In this document: one piece after another, positions 16,663 to 25,277 of the stretch
Numbering within the stretch: the first letter of the stretch is position 1
Layout: each line of letters starts with the position of its first letter
Source: Massilia antarctica
GTDB lineage: Bacteria > Pseudomonadota > Gammaproteobacteria > Burkholderiales > Burkholderiaceae_D
Assembly: GCF_015689335.1 (NCBI RefSeq)
Contig: NZ_CP065053.1
Coordinates: 2,666,001 to 2,730,000, forward strand
Reading direction: 5' to 3'
Length of the DNA: 64,000 nt
Notes under the pieces: model-generated
Database searches by the model: none
What the model saw: only the letters and a program-made list of their open reading frames with translations
Told to the model about the DNA's origin: nothing
Position numbers and translations under genes: made by a program

Positions 16663-17334
16663 ATGCGCATGATGGATTTCAGTTCGTGGCGAGGGGCGAT
16701 GGCGACCATCGTAGGCTTGGCCATATTCACTTTGCTCGGCGTGGGCATCCGCATGCTGATGATGCAGACCATTCAGCAGCGCCGCGAGCGCCAGAACCGC
16801 CAGATCAACGAACGGCTTAAAACACTGATGTCCGCTTATCGCACCTTGGGCGGATCGTTTACCGGACAACTGACGGTCGATCCGACGCATTTGCGCGACT
16901 TGCGCGGCGGCGCGCAATCGGGCCCGGAAGAAACCGGCGCGCAGGAGGGGAAACCGAGCTCGGATCGTTCGCGCCGTATCCGCGATGCCGTCGAAGCCGC
17001 GCTGGCCGATATTCTGCTGCTCGGCACGGAAGAGCACTGCCGCCTGGCGGGGCAGGCTGCGGGCGACCTGGCAGCCGGCCGTCCGATCCACACGGCGGAG
17101 CTGGTCATTTCCCTGCGCAGTTTCATTCGCGCGGCTCTCGATCTGGCGCCAATACCCGGTGATGTGACTATTCCGCTGCAAGGACCGACGCGCGCGCAAG
17201 GCAGCGCTGGCCGTGGCAAGGGCGACGCCGACAGGGCCGATAATAAAGGAGCCGGCGGCGATATGGGGGGCGGCGGTATGGGGATGGAGATTGCGCCCGG
17301 CATGGGGCGCAAGGATGGCGACCCGCCTGCTTGA
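16663..17334 (+). CDS. Hypothetical single-pass membrane protein
   Basis: 223 residues from ATG at 16663. An earlier in-frame start exists, but the upstream codons overlap the promoter side of the divergent lipoprotein gene. One transmembrane helix lies near the N-terminus (ATIVGLAIFTLLGVGIRMLM, about residues 13-33), followed by a charged helix (QQRRERQNRQINERLKTL) and a soluble domain. The end is Gly/Met-rich (GGDMGGGGMGMEIAPGMG). I do not recognise a named domain, though similar single-pass proteins with this C-terminus occur in related genomes as far as I recall. Topology suggests an inner-membrane anchor with a cytoplasmic body. Confidence 0.65.
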   Translation: MRMMDFSSWRGAMATIVGLAIFTLLGVGIRMLMMQTIQQRRERQNRQINERLKTLMSAYRTLGGSFTGQLTVDPTHLRDLRGGAQSGPEETGAQEGKPSSDRSRRIRDAVEAALADILLLGTEEHCRLAGQAAGDLAAGRPIHTAELVISLRSFIRAALDLAPIPGDVTIPLQGPTRAQGSAGRGKGDADRADNKGAGGDMGGGGMGMEIAPGMGRKDGDPPA

Positions 17335-17389
17335 TACGGAGTGCGGGCGGGGGATTTTCATCATCGCCGGCTCGCCCGTATTTCGCCCG

Positions 17390-17941
17390 TTATCGTACGG
17401 GGACGCACAGTTCATGAGCGCGTGAGCAGTAAAAACGCCGTCCAACGCCGGCGTTTCGCTTCTTCGCGGTTTCTATTTTATTCCACTTGCGCAGGCTGAA
17501 CAGCTCCGCAAGAAAAAATGCCCACGGTACGCAGAACACTGCGGGCAGCAGCGTTATGCCTGCCGGAGCGATCGTTCCGGCTTTCAACACGATGATAAGC
17601 ACCAACACAATGGCCGTGATAATGACGGACACGGTGCCAATGTAGCCAAGCACTTGAGGCAGGCCGGCGTACGTCGGCGGTACGCGCTTGCCGCGGGCGT
17701 AACAAAGCCATATGCGGCGCACCACAAGGGCGAGCAACACGAAAAACTGCAGCCATGCCGGAATTGGCGGCAGGAAGAACCCAAGTGAGCCTGGGACGAG
17801 CGAGCCGAACGGGAAGAATACCTGCAGCAGTTCCACGCCGGGAGGCGAAATACCGGCCAGTTGCAGCAAGGTAAAGACGGGGCCGATAGTGTACGAAGGG
17901 GCGACCAGCCCGAAGCACAGCCAGTATGAAAAAGTGCGCAT
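17390..17941 (-). CDS. Hypothetical multi-pass membrane protein
   Basis: 183 residues from ATG at 17941 (MRTFSYWLCFGLVAPSY). The frame is open upstream to 18208, but that part is not membrane-like. Four or five hydrophobic segments: about 5-25, 40-70, 70-90, 105-130 and 135-155 (SVIITAIVLVLIIVLKAGTI; TLLPAVFCVPWAFFLAELF). No known motif was seen. An intrinsic-terminator-like hairpin (17431-17456) lies inside the last 22 codons, so the original stop may have been earlier and the present C-terminus extended. GC content is somewhat below that of the neighbours, compatible with acquisition. Confidence 0.6.
   Translation of the reverse strand: MRTFSYWLCFGLVAPSYTIGPVFTLLQLAGISPPGVELLQVFFPFGSLVPGSLGFFLPPIPAWLQFFVLLALVVRRIWLCYARGKRVPPTYAGLPQVLGYIGTVSVIITAIVLVLIIVLKAGTIAPAGITLLPAVFCVPWAFFLAELFSLRKWNKIETAKKRNAGVGRRFYCSRAHELCVPVR
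17431..17456 (-). terminator. Terminator-like hairpin inside the 3' end of the membrane protein gene
   Basis: 8-bp stem AAACGCCG / CGGCGTTT with an 8-nt loop. On the minus strand it is followed by TTTTT. It lies upstream of the reading-frame stop at 17390. Confidence 0.6.
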
Positions 17942-18356
17942 CGACAATGAGATCCCGGGTGTTGGCAAGCGTTTGAGCGGAGGCGACCGCAATTGGCCGC
18001 CGGGCGCAGTATAGCGGCCAGATGACGATGCACTCTTGCCGATGATTTTCCGGCTGGCTAAACGATACGTGTTTGAGGGCGCGAAGATATCCCCGAGCGT
18101 GTTGAAAGTTACCGTCGATAAAACGGCCCGAAGGCTGCAACAGCCATAATGGTGCCTCGTGCGGATGGGAACGCGGCAACGGTCGCCGGATAAAGCGGGC
18201 GGCAACACCGCCTGGGCGAGTGCTGGCCTTTATCCGAAGCCGGAAGCTGGTGGGCAGCCGTTTTGAGTATGGAAATCCGGCGGGGGAAATACGCAGTAAA
18301 CATGTCACCGGAGCGTGCGGACACGCTCCGGTGAGTTCAACGACGATAGGCGGGAT

Positions 18357-18767
18357 ATGCATCAACGATTTCGGTGTCTCATCATTATTACGATCTACGG
18401 GCTCTTGAGTTCGTGCGGACTATTCGACTCTGGAATCGCATGGAGGGCCGGTCCGTACGTACTGCTTTCGATCGATACTTCGGAAAATATGGCGATTTGC
18501 CGCCAGCTCGATGGCGGTAATTTTATCGATAGAGTTGGTAGTACCGTGTTTGCGGTAGGGTGGGATGGGCGTTATTTGGTAGCAAAACAGCACCCCGCCA
18601 ACGACCGCAGCACAACCCACTATTTCATCGTAGACTCCATGAACGATACGTCCTACGCCGAGCCAAGCGACGTCGTGACAGGCCCTCTGACGGCGCTCGC
18701 GTTTCAACGCAAGTCAGCCGCCCTGAAGCTTCCCAAATTTTCGAAGGTGCTGGCTTCGTTGGAATGA
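18357..18767 (+). CDS. Small lipoprotein, DUF3997-like
   Basis: 136 residues from ATG at 18357, with a purine-rich AGGCGGGA just upstream. The N-terminus is a lipoprotein signal (IIITIYGLLSSC; cysteine at about 20). The mature domain reads YVLLSIDTSENMAICRQLDGG, VFAVGWDGRYLVAKQHP and HYFIVDSMND. This resembles the DUF3997 family of predicted lipoproteins, an assignment from memory at moderate confidence. Its base composition is more AT-rich than the flanking genes. Immediately upstream is a perfect GC-rich inverted repeat at 18307-18331. Confidence 0.62.
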   Translation: MHQRFRCLIIITIYGLLSSCGLFDSGIAWRAGPYVLLSIDTSENMAICRQLDGGNFIDRVGSTVFAVGWDGRYLVAKQHPANDRSTTHYFIVDSMNDTSYAEPSDVVTGPLTALAFQRKSAALKLPKFSKVLASLE

Positions 18768-18897
18768 TCCCGGTGCCTGCTTGCCAGGATCCGAAGGATC
18801 CGCTGCCGGGTAAGCTATTCGCGGTCATCGACCGCCGCGATTGGCCGGACGCCATCCATACAACGCCTTGTGACCGCTTACCCTTACAGCCGATTTC

Positions 18898-19774
18898 ATG
18901 CTCATCCGAACCCTGGTTAACGCCGCGCTGAAGCGCACGATACGACACCTGTGGGATGAGCTGCCCACCGTCGCCGTCATGCGCAAGACCTACACGAACG
19001 CCGACCGTCTCGGTGCGATCGGCCGCAAGCGCGTGGCCGTGGCGTTGGATGAGGTCGGCGGCGTGGGCGTGGAATGGATCGGGCCGCGGCACCTGGCGCG
19101 TGAAGGCGTGCTCGTCCACCTGCACGGCGGCGGCTTCGCGATGCGCCCAACGCTGACCGAGCGGCGCTTCGGCGGGTGGCTGGCGCGCAAGCTGGGCCGG
19201 CCGGTCCTGCTCGTACCCTACCGCCTCGCCCCCGAGTACCCGTTCCCGGCCGGGCTCGACGATTGCTGCGCCGTGTATGCCGGCTTGCTGGCCGCTGGCG
19301 TTCCCGCAACCAGGATCGTCGTCACCGGCCACTCGGCCGGCGCCAACCTGGCGCTGGCCACGCTGATGCGCGCGCGCCGCGCCGGCCTGCCGCAGCCGGG
19401 CGGTGCGATCCTGATGTCCGCGCCGCTCGACCTGACGGCCGCAAGTCCGTCCGCCGCGACCAATGCGGCCAAGGATTGCATGATGGGACCGAACGCCTGG
19501 CCGTGGACGTGGAAGGTCTATCTCGGCGCTACGTCGCCCGACCATCCGGACGCCTCGCCGCTGCTGGGCGACTGGACGGGTCTGACCCCGATCCACCTGC
19601 ACGTCTCGAGCCAGGAAATCCTGCTTGACGACAGCCGGCGCGCCGCCGAACACGCCAGTGCGTCTGACGGTATGGCGCGACGTGCCGCACAGTTTTTACT
19701 TCATTGAGCTGTTGGCCGAGTCCAGGCGCTGCCGCGCCGACATGCTGGCATTCATCCGTAGCGTGCTACGGTGA
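18898..19774 (+). pseudogene. HSL-family alpha/beta hydrolase (esterase/lipase) with a C-terminal frameshift
   Basis: The frame from ATG 18898 gives a hormone-sensitive-lipase type esterase: oxyanion motif HGGG at 76-79, YRLAPEYPFPAGLDD, nucleophile GHSAG (Ser146) and acid region QEILLDDSRRAAEHA. It then ends abnormally at 19707. The rest of the family sequence, including the catalytic histidine, continues in another frame from about 19655 to TGA at 19772-19774: LTVWRDVPHSFYFIELL, then CRADMLAFIRSVLR. The missing link of a few residues suggests a short deletion at 19655-19672 rather than a single-base change. As read, the product would lack its catalytic His and be inactive. Confidence 0.82.
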
Positions 19775-20101
19775 AGGTCAGGGTCGTTGTCGCCCCAATG
19801 TCAGCGTGACGCCTGCCTTGCAATTACCCACATTGTTCTTGGTAACTCTATTGTGCTTTGTCAACGTTCCCGGATGAGAATTGCCATGACAGAAAAATGA
19901 CGAAGCGCGGCAGGCGTTTTTTCGAGCTGAGCGGCTCAAGAAGGGGAGGCGCCCATATCTGGCGGCACTCGCGCGCTAGTCTGCTGCGCGGCTCGTTCGT
20001 GCCGCCGGCTAAACTGCGTGATGCGTCCGCTCCCCCCCTAGTCGGCATTGCAGGGTGCGGCCGGAGGGCGGCGGGCGCTGCGGGCGGCGGATCCCGGAAA
20101 C
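19775..20101. other. Intergenic region with no gene supported
   Basis: About 330 bases between the broken hydrolase and the tRNA-Phe terminator. Open frames here are short and lack family character. No terminator with a convincing T run was seen after the hydrolase. Confidence 0.5.
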
Positions 20102-20129
20102 AAAAACGCCACCCGAAGGTGGCGTTTTA
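20102..20129 (-). terminator. Terminator of the downstream tRNA-Phe copy
   Basis: Stem ACGCCACC / GGTGGCGT with loop CGAA. On the minus strand the T run comes from the plus-strand A run at 20102-20106. It begins 9 bases after the CCA end of the tRNA. Confidence 0.85.
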
Positions 20130-20137
20130 TTTATTCT

Positions 20138-20213
20138 TGGTGGCCCGGGGCGGAATCGAACCACCGACACAAGGATTTTCAATCCTCTGCTCTACCGACT
20201 GAGCTACCAGGCC
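20138..20213 (-). tRNA. tRNA-Phe (GAA), copy 1
   Basis: 76 nt with encoded CCA. Acceptor GGCCTGG / CCGGGCC, D-arm AGCTCAGTCGGTAGAGC, anticodon loop TTGAAAA giving GAA, T-arm GGTTCGATTCC. Its sequence is identical to the second copy 157 bp away. Confidence 0.95.
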
Positions 20214-20260
20214 AAGTACATCTACAACATTCGCCCCCCGAGGGGCAACTCCAACAAACA

Positions 20261-20282
20261 AAAACGCCACCCTGAGGCGGCG
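20261..20282 (-). terminator. Probable terminator between the two tRNA-Phe genes
   Basis: CGCCACC / GGCGGCG stem with one A-C mismatch, with a T run on the minus strand (plus-strand A run 20260-20264). It follows the upstream tRNA-Phe copy and is a degenerate version of the terminator at 20102-20129. Confidence 0.65.
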
Positions 20283-20294
20283 AAAATGAATTCT

Positions 20295-20370
20295 TGGTGG
20301 CCCGGGGCGGAATCGAACCACCGACACAAGGATTTTCAATCCTCTGCTCTACCGACTGAGCTACCAGGCC
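20295..20370 (-). tRNA. tRNA-Phe (GAA), copy 2
   Basis: 76 nt with encoded CCA, base-for-base the same as copy 1 by reading. The repeat of tRNA plus terminator indicates a tandem duplication of about 157 bp, with divergence limited to the spacer. Confidence 0.95.
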
Positions 20371-20474
20371 AAGAGGCATGATTATAGACACCCGATCCGC
20401 GCTTTGCAAGTCCGACCGACAACTTTCTCGACAAATCCTCTGGCCGGGGCGAAAACTGTCTCCTTGCCAACCGC

Positions 20475-20480
20475 TATAAT
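20475..20480 (+). promoter_or_regulatory. Candidate -10 element for the UbiH-like gene
   Basis: Perfect TATAAT only 7 bases upstream of the preferred ATG at 20488. A start site at the normal distance would place the mRNA 5' end at or next to the start codon. No good -35 hexamer is visible at 17 bases upstream, so the call is tentative. Confidence 0.4.
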
Positions 20481-20487
20481 GCTCTAT

Positions 20488-21705
20488 ATGACTAGTCCAA
20501 ATTCCTCTTCCGCGCGTCATCAGAGCGCGGTGTGCATCGTTGGCAACGGCGCCATCGCCAAGACCGCCGCCCTCGGGTTCGCCCAGGCCGGTCACAGTGT
20601 CACCATGCTGGTCCCGCCATCGCCCCCATCCACCCCGGCCGCCGCCGGCGAACAGCCCTGGGATGTGCGCGTCTACGCGCTCAACCACACCGCCCACGGA
20701 CTGCTATCCTCGCTCAAGGTCTGGGGCGCGCTCGACATGGAGCGGGTGGCCGCGGTCGACACCATGGCTGTCAATGGCGATGGCGCCCACCCCGGCGACC
20801 TGGCGTTCGACGCCTTCGGCGCCCATGTCGGCGCGCTGGCCTGGATCGTCGAGGACCGCAACCTGAACCAGGCGCTCGACGCCGCGCTCAGGTTCGCCGC
20901 CAACGTCACCATCGTCCAGGGCCGCGCCGTCAGCCTGGCGCTGGAAGCCGATGGCGCCACCGTGCGTCTCGACGACGGCAGCGCCATCGCCAGCGCCCTG
21001 GTGGTGGGCGCCGACGGCGGCCAGTCGTGGGTGCGCGGCCAATGCGATATCGGCGTCGATTACCGCGCCTACCACCAGCGCGCGGTGGTGGCCAATTTTT
21101 CCTGCGACAAGCCGCATCACGGCGTGGCGCACCAGTGGTTCACCGGCGAAGAGGGCATCGTGGCGCTGCTGCCGCTGCCCGGCAAGCGCGTCTCGCTGGT
21201 CTGGTCCGCGCCCGATCCGCTGGCCGACACCCTGATGAACGAAAGCCTGGGCGAACTGGCCGTGCGCCTGGCCGTGCTGGCCGGCGACAAGCTGGGCGAA
21301 CTCAAACCGCTGCAGCCGGAGGCGGTCAAGGATTTGCCGCTGGTGCTGATCCGCCCGCACGCCATCGTCGCGCCGCGCGTGGCGCTGGTGGGCGACGCCG
21401 CCCACGTGGTCCATCCGCTGGCCGGCCACGGCATGAACCTGGGCTTTGCCGATGTCGCCGGCCTGCTCAAGACCATCGCCGCGCGCGCGCCGCAGCGCGC
21501 CATCGGCGACGAACGGGTGCTGGCGCGCTACGCCCGCGCGCGCAAGGAAGACATTCTCCTGATGCAGGTCGCCACGGACGGCCTGGCGCGCCTGTTCGGC
21601 ACGAATCTGGAGCCGCTACGCATCGCCCGTAATTTGGGATTAAACTTGCTGGATAAGTTGCCTGTTCTCAAGCGTCGACTGATGTCGCACGCCATGGGCA
21701 AGTAG
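20488..21705 (+). CDS. UbiH/UbiF/VisC-family FAD-dependent monooxygenase
   Basis: 405 residues from ATG at 20488; an in-frame ATG at 20479 is the alternative. This is the flavoprotein hydroxylase fold of ubiquinone-ring hydroxylases: dinucleotide-binding VCIVGNGAIAKTAALGFAQA near the N-terminus, the DG-type motif GADGGQSWVR, and the second FAD motif GDAAHVVHPLAGHGMNLGFADV. Length is normal. It likely carries out a ring hydroxylation in ubiquinone biosynthesis, but paralogues are common and the position hydroxylated cannot be told. dsbC follows 25 bp downstream, so the two may share a transcript. Confidence 0.88.
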   Translation: MTSPNSSSARHQSAVCIVGNGAIAKTAALGFAQAGHSVTMLVPPSPPSTPAAAGEQPWDVRVYALNHTAHGLLSSLKVWGALDMERVAAVDTMAVNGDGAHPGDLAFDAFGAHVGALAWIVEDRNLNQALDAALRFAANVTIVQGRAVSLALEADGATVRLDDGSAIASALVVGADGGQSWVRGQCDIGVDYRAYHQRAVVANFSCDKPHHGVAHQWFTGEEGIVALLPLPGKRVSLVWSAPDPLADTLMNESLGELAVRLAVLAGDKLGELKPLQPEAVKDLPLVLIRPHAIVAPRVALVGDAAHVVHPLAGHGMNLGFADVAGLLKTIAARAPQRAIGDERVLARYARARKEDILLMQVATDGLARLFGTNLEPLRIARNLGLNLLDKLPVLKRRLMSHAMGK

Positions 21706-21730
21706 CGCTGTTAATGAATCGGAGATCATC

Positions 21731-22522
21731 ATGTTAAACAAAAAATTCGCGCTGCTCGTCCTGACGGGCGTGTTCGCCGCTACCGCGGGCGCCAAGCCGA
21801 CCGTGGAAGAAACCATCCGCAAGAGGGTCGAGCCCAAGCTGGGCAAGGACGTGAAAATCGAGTCGATCAAGAAGACGCCCTACGGCGGCCTGTACGAAAT
21901 CCGCGCGCACGGCGACATCGTCTACACCGACAAGCGCGGCAAGTACCTGTTCTTCGGTAATGTGATCAATGCGCAGACGCAGCGCAACCTGACCAAGGAA
22001 AGGGTCGAACAGATCAACATGATCAAGTTCTCCGAGCTGCCGTTCGAACACGCGCTCAAGCAGGTCAAGGGCGACGGCAAGCGCATGATGGCCATCTTCG
22101 AGGACCCGAACTGCGGCTACTGCAAGCGCTTCCGCCAGACCACGCTCAAGGAAATCGACAACGTGACGGTGTACACCTTCATGTACAACATCCTGTCCGA
22201 GGATTCCTCGGTCAAGTCCAAGAACATCTGGTGCGCGCCCGACCGCAACAAGGCCTGGGATGACTGGATGATCGACAACAAGGCCGCGCCGGTGGCCGCC
22301 GCTGCCTGCGCCAGCCCGAACGAGAAGGTATTCGAACTCGGTCGCAAGCTGCACATCGAAGGCACGCCGGCGATCTTCTTCGCCGACGGCAGCCGCATTC
22401 CGGGCGCGATCGATACCAAGGGCCTGGAAGCCAAATTCGCCAGCCTGGGCACGCCGGGCAAACCGGCCAAGCCGGCGGCCGCAGTGGCGGCAGCGGCACC
22501 TGCCGCCGTCGCGAAAAAATAA
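21731..22522 (+). CDS. dsbC: DsbC-type periplasmic thiol:disulfide isomerase
   Basis: 263 residues. Signal peptide to about AGAKPTVEE; N-terminal dimerisation domain to about residue 85 (GGLYEIRAHGDIVYTDKRGKY). The thioredoxin-fold catalytic domain has the active site C128-G-Y-C131 in FEDPNCGYCKRF and the cis-proline motif EGTPAIFF near 214. A second Cys pair (C at about 179 and 193) matches the structural disulfide of DsbC. It differs from the usual family by an Ala/Pro/Lys tail of about 25 residues. It repairs wrongly paired disulfides in the periplasm, kept reduced by DsbD. Confidence 0.92.
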   Translation: MLNKKFALLVLTGVFAATAGAKPTVEETIRKRVEPKLGKDVKIESIKKTPYGGLYEIRAHGDIVYTDKRGKYLFFGNVINAQTQRNLTKERVEQINMIKFSELPFEHALKQVKGDGKRMMAIFEDPNCGYCKRFRQTTLKEIDNVTVYTFMYNILSEDSSVKSKNIWCAPDRNKAWDDWMIDNKAAPVAAAACASPNEKVFELGRKLHIEGTPAIFFADGSRIPGAIDTKGLEAKFASLGTPGKPAKPAAAVAAAAPAAVAKK

Positions 22523-22574
22523 AGCAGAATAAAACAGCAGTCCAAAGCGCAGTACCACCAAGAGGGAGTAACAG

Positions 22575-23033
22575 ATGGTCACATTGAATATCAACGGCCG
22601 CGAGATGCAGGTCGACGCCGATCCGGCTACGCCCATCTTGTGGGCGTTGCGCGATAACCTGAACATGACGGGCACCAAATTCGGCTGCGGCGCGGCCCTG
22701 TGCGGCGCCTGCACCGTGCACCTGAACGGCGATCCTATCCGCTCGTGCATCACGCCGATTTCGGCCGCCGCCGGCCAGAAGATCACCACCATCGAAGCGA
22801 TGGAGGCCGACCCGGTCGGCAAGGCGGTGCAGGATGCGTGGGTGCGCCACGACGTGCCGCAATGCGGCTACTGCCAGAGCGGCCAGGTGATGAGCGCCAC
22901 GGCCCTGCTGCGCACCAACAAGAAGCCGAGCGACGCCGATATCGACGGCGCCATGAGCGGCAATATCTGCCGCTGCGGTACCTATCAACGCATCCGCGCA
23001 GCCATCAAGGACGCGGCCACCACCTTAGCCTGA
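22575..23033 (+). CDS. iorA: [2Fe-2S] subunit of an isoquinoline 1-oxidoreductase-like molybdenum hydroxylase
   Basis: 152 residues, the usual length for the small subunit of xanthine-oxidase family enzymes of the aldehyde/isoquinoline oxidoreductase branch. Plant-type [2Fe-2S] cluster: C38, C43, C46, C58. Second cluster: C97 and C100 with C132 and C134 (QCGYCQSGQ, then CRCGTYQRI). It passes electrons from the molybdopterin subunit encoded 10 bp downstream to a membrane acceptor. The true substrate is unknown; the ior name reflects family only. Shine-Dalgarno AGGGAG lies just upstream. Confidence 0.9.
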   Translation: MVTLNINGREMQVDADPATPILWALRDNLNMTGTKFGCGAALCGACTVHLNGDPIRSCITPISAAAGQKITTIEAMEADPVGKAVQDAWVRHDVPQCGYCQSGQVMSATALLRTNKKPSDADIDGAMSGNICRCGTYQRIRAAIKDAATTLA

Positions 23034-23043
23034 GGAGAGCCGC

Positions 23044-25263
23044 ATGCGTACAGAATGGATTAACCAGGCGGCGTTGACACGTCCGCCGGAAGGCGGCATG
23101 TCGCGCCGCAGTTTCATGAAAGCCGGCGCGGTGGCCACCAGTGGCCTGGTGCTGGGCTTCTTCATGCCGGGTGCGAACAAGTTCGCGCGCGCGGCCGATG
23201 CCGCCGCCAAGCCGGTGTACGCGCCCAACGCATTCCTGCGCATCGCGCCGGACAACAGCGTCACGGTGATGGTCAACCGGCTCGAATTCGGCCAGGGCGT
23301 GCACACCGCGCTGCCGATGCTGATCGCCGAGGAACTTGACGCCGACTGGTCGCAGATGCGCGGCGAACTCGCGCCCGCCGGCGACGCCTTCAAGGACCCG
23401 GTGTTCGGGATGCAGATCACCGGCGGTTCGGGCACCATCGCCCACTCGTTCATGCAGTACCGCGAAATCGGCGCCAAGGCGCGCGCCATGCTGATCGCCG
23501 CCGCCGCCGAGCAGTGGAAGGCCAGCCCCGCGCAGCTGACCACCGCCAGCGGTTTCGTGATTCACCCGGACGGCCGCAAGGCCAGCTACGGCTCGCTCGC
23601 CGATGCCGCCATGAAGCAGCCCATGCCGGCCACGGTGGTGCTCAAGGATGCCAAGGATTTCCGCTTCATCGGCAAACCGGTCAAGCGCCTCGACTCTCTG
23701 GCCAAGTCGAGCGGCAAGCAGCAGTTCGGCATCGACTTCACCCTGCTTGACGCCAAGGTGGCCGTGGTGGCGCACCCGCCGGTGTTCGGCGCCAAAGTCG
23801 CCAAGCTGGACGCCGCCAAGGCGCGCGCGATCAAGGGCGTGATCGAGGTGCTGGAAATCGCGCTTGACCGCGGCGGGCGTGGCGTGGCGGTGATCGCCGA
23901 CGGCTACTGGCCGGCCAAGCAGGGCCGCGACGCGCTGGTGATCGACTGGGATACCAGCGCGGTCGAGAAAGTCACCACCAGCAAGCAGATGGCGGAGTAC
24001 AAGGCGCTGTCCAAGAAGGCTGGCACTGTCGCCCGACAGGCTGACGTGAGCAAGCTGGCGGGCGCGCCGAAGAAAATTTCGGCCTTCTACGAGTTCCCCT
24101 ACCTGGCGCACGCGCCGATGGAGCCGCTCAACTGCGTCGTCGACCTCAAGGCCGACAGCTGCACCGTGTGGGCCGGTACCCAGATGCAGACGGTCGACCA
24201 GGCCGCCATCGCCGCCACCGCGGGGCTGAAGGCCGAACAGGTCACGCTCAACACCATGACGGCGGGCGGCGGCTTTGGCCGGCGCGCGGTGCCGACGTCG
24301 GACTACCTGGTCGAAGCGGTCAATGTCGCCAAGGCTTACAAGGCGGCCGGCAAGAGCGGCCCGGTGAAAGTGATCTGGAGCCGCGAAGACGACATCAAGG
24401 GCGGCTACTACCGTCCGTCGCACGTGCACCGCGCCGATATCGGCCTCGATGCCAAGGGTAATATCCTCGCCTGGGATCACGCCATTGTCGGCCAGTCGAT
24501 CATCAGCGGCACGCCGTTCGAGCCGTTCATGATCAAGGATGGCGTCGATGCCACCATGGTCGAAGGCATGGGCGCGCCGTACGAGGTGCCCATGAAACTG
24601 ACCGTCCACAATGCCAAGGCCAACGTGCCGGTGCTGTGGTGGCGTTCCGTAGGCTCGACCCACACCGCCTTTGTGATGGAAACCCTGATCGACGAAGCCG
24701 CGCACGCGGCCAAGATGGACCCGGTAGCCTACCGCAAGAAGCTCATCGGCGAGAAGCACACGCGCCACCTGGCCGCGCTCGACCTGGCGGTCGAAAAATC
24801 CGGCTACGGCAAGCGCAAGCTGGCCAAGGGCCGCGCATGGGGCGTGGCGCTGCACGAGTCGTTCGGCTCCGTGGTCGCGTATGTGGTCGAAGCGTCCGTC
24901 GTGAAGGGCGTACCCAAGCTGCATAAAGTCACCGCCGGCATCCACTGCAACCAGGTCGTCAATCCATTGACGATCGAAGCGCAGGTGCAGGGCGCGGTGC
25001 TGATGGCGCTTGGCACCACCTTGCCGGGTGCGGCGATCACGCTCAAGGATGGCGTGGTCGAACAGCAGAACTTCAGCGACTACACTGTGGCGCGCATGAC
25101 CGACATGCCGCAGGTGGACGTCTACACAGTGGCGTCGAGCGCCGCGCCGACCGGCATGGGCGAACCTGGCCTGCCGCCGCTGGCGCCGGCGTTTGCCAAT
25201 GCGCTGTTCACGCTCACGGGCCGGCGCCTGCGCAAGCTGCCGTTCGACCTGAAGGCGGCCTGA
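23044..25263 (+). CDS. iorB: Molybdopterin-binding subunit, isoquinoline 1-oxidoreductase-like, Tat-exported
   Basis: 739 residues. A twin-arginine signal (SRRSFMKAGAV; R21-R22) indicates Tat export together with its [2Fe-2S] partner. Two homologous halves typical of the IorB branch, with molybdopterin-binding motifs such as FGQGVHTALPMLIAEE, GGGFGRRAVPTSDYLVEAV, WWRSVGSTHTAFVMET, and the C-terminal catalytic-Glu region AAPTGMGEPGLPPLAPAFANA. It oxidises N-heterocycles or aldehydes with water as oxygen donor; the substrate here is not predictable. Part of the operon iorA-iorB-mocA-like. Confidence 0.9.
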   Translation: MRTEWINQAALTRPPEGGMSRRSFMKAGAVATSGLVLGFFMPGANKFARAADAAAKPVYAPNAFLRIAPDNSVTVMVNRLEFGQGVHTALPMLIAEELDADWSQMRGELAPAGDAFKDPVFGMQITGGSGTIAHSFMQYREIGAKARAMLIAAAAEQWKASPAQLTTASGFVIHPDGRKASYGSLADAAMKQPMPATVVLKDAKDFRFIGKPVKRLDSLAKSSGKQQFGIDFTLLDAKVAVVAHPPVFGAKVAKLDAAKARAIKGVIEVLEIALDRGGRGVAVIADGYWPAKQGRDALVIDWDTSAVEKVTTSKQMAEYKALSKKAGTVARQADVSKLAGAPKKISAFYEFPYLAHAPMEPLNCVVDLKADSCTVWAGTQMQTVDQAAIAATAGLKAEQVTLNTMTAGGGFGRRAVPTSDYLVEAVNVAKAYKAAGKSGPVKVIWSREDDIKGGYYRPSHVHRADIGLDAKGNILAWDHAIVGQSIISGTPFEPFMIKDGVDATMVEGMGAPYEVPMKLTVHNAKANVPVLWWRSVGSTHTAFVMETLIDEAAHAAKMDPVAYRKKLIGEKHTRHLAALDLAVEKSGYGKRKLAKGRAWGVALHESFGSVVAYVVEASVVKGVPKLHKVTAGIHCNQVVNPLTIEAQVQGAVLMALGTTLPGAAITLKDGVVEQQNFSDYTVARMTDMPQVDVYTVASSAAPTGMGEPGLPPLAPAFANALFTLTGRRLRKLPFDLKAA

Positions 25264-25277
25264 CCGCGCATGCGGCC

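Noticed and set aside
18307..18331. Perfect GC-rich inverted repeat as a terminator
   Set aside because: No T run follows on either strand; could be a regulatory palindrome, but no support.
23005..24945. 646-codon frame opposite iorB
   Set aside because: Antisense shadow rich in His/Arg/Gly; iorB motifs on the plus strand explain the open frame.
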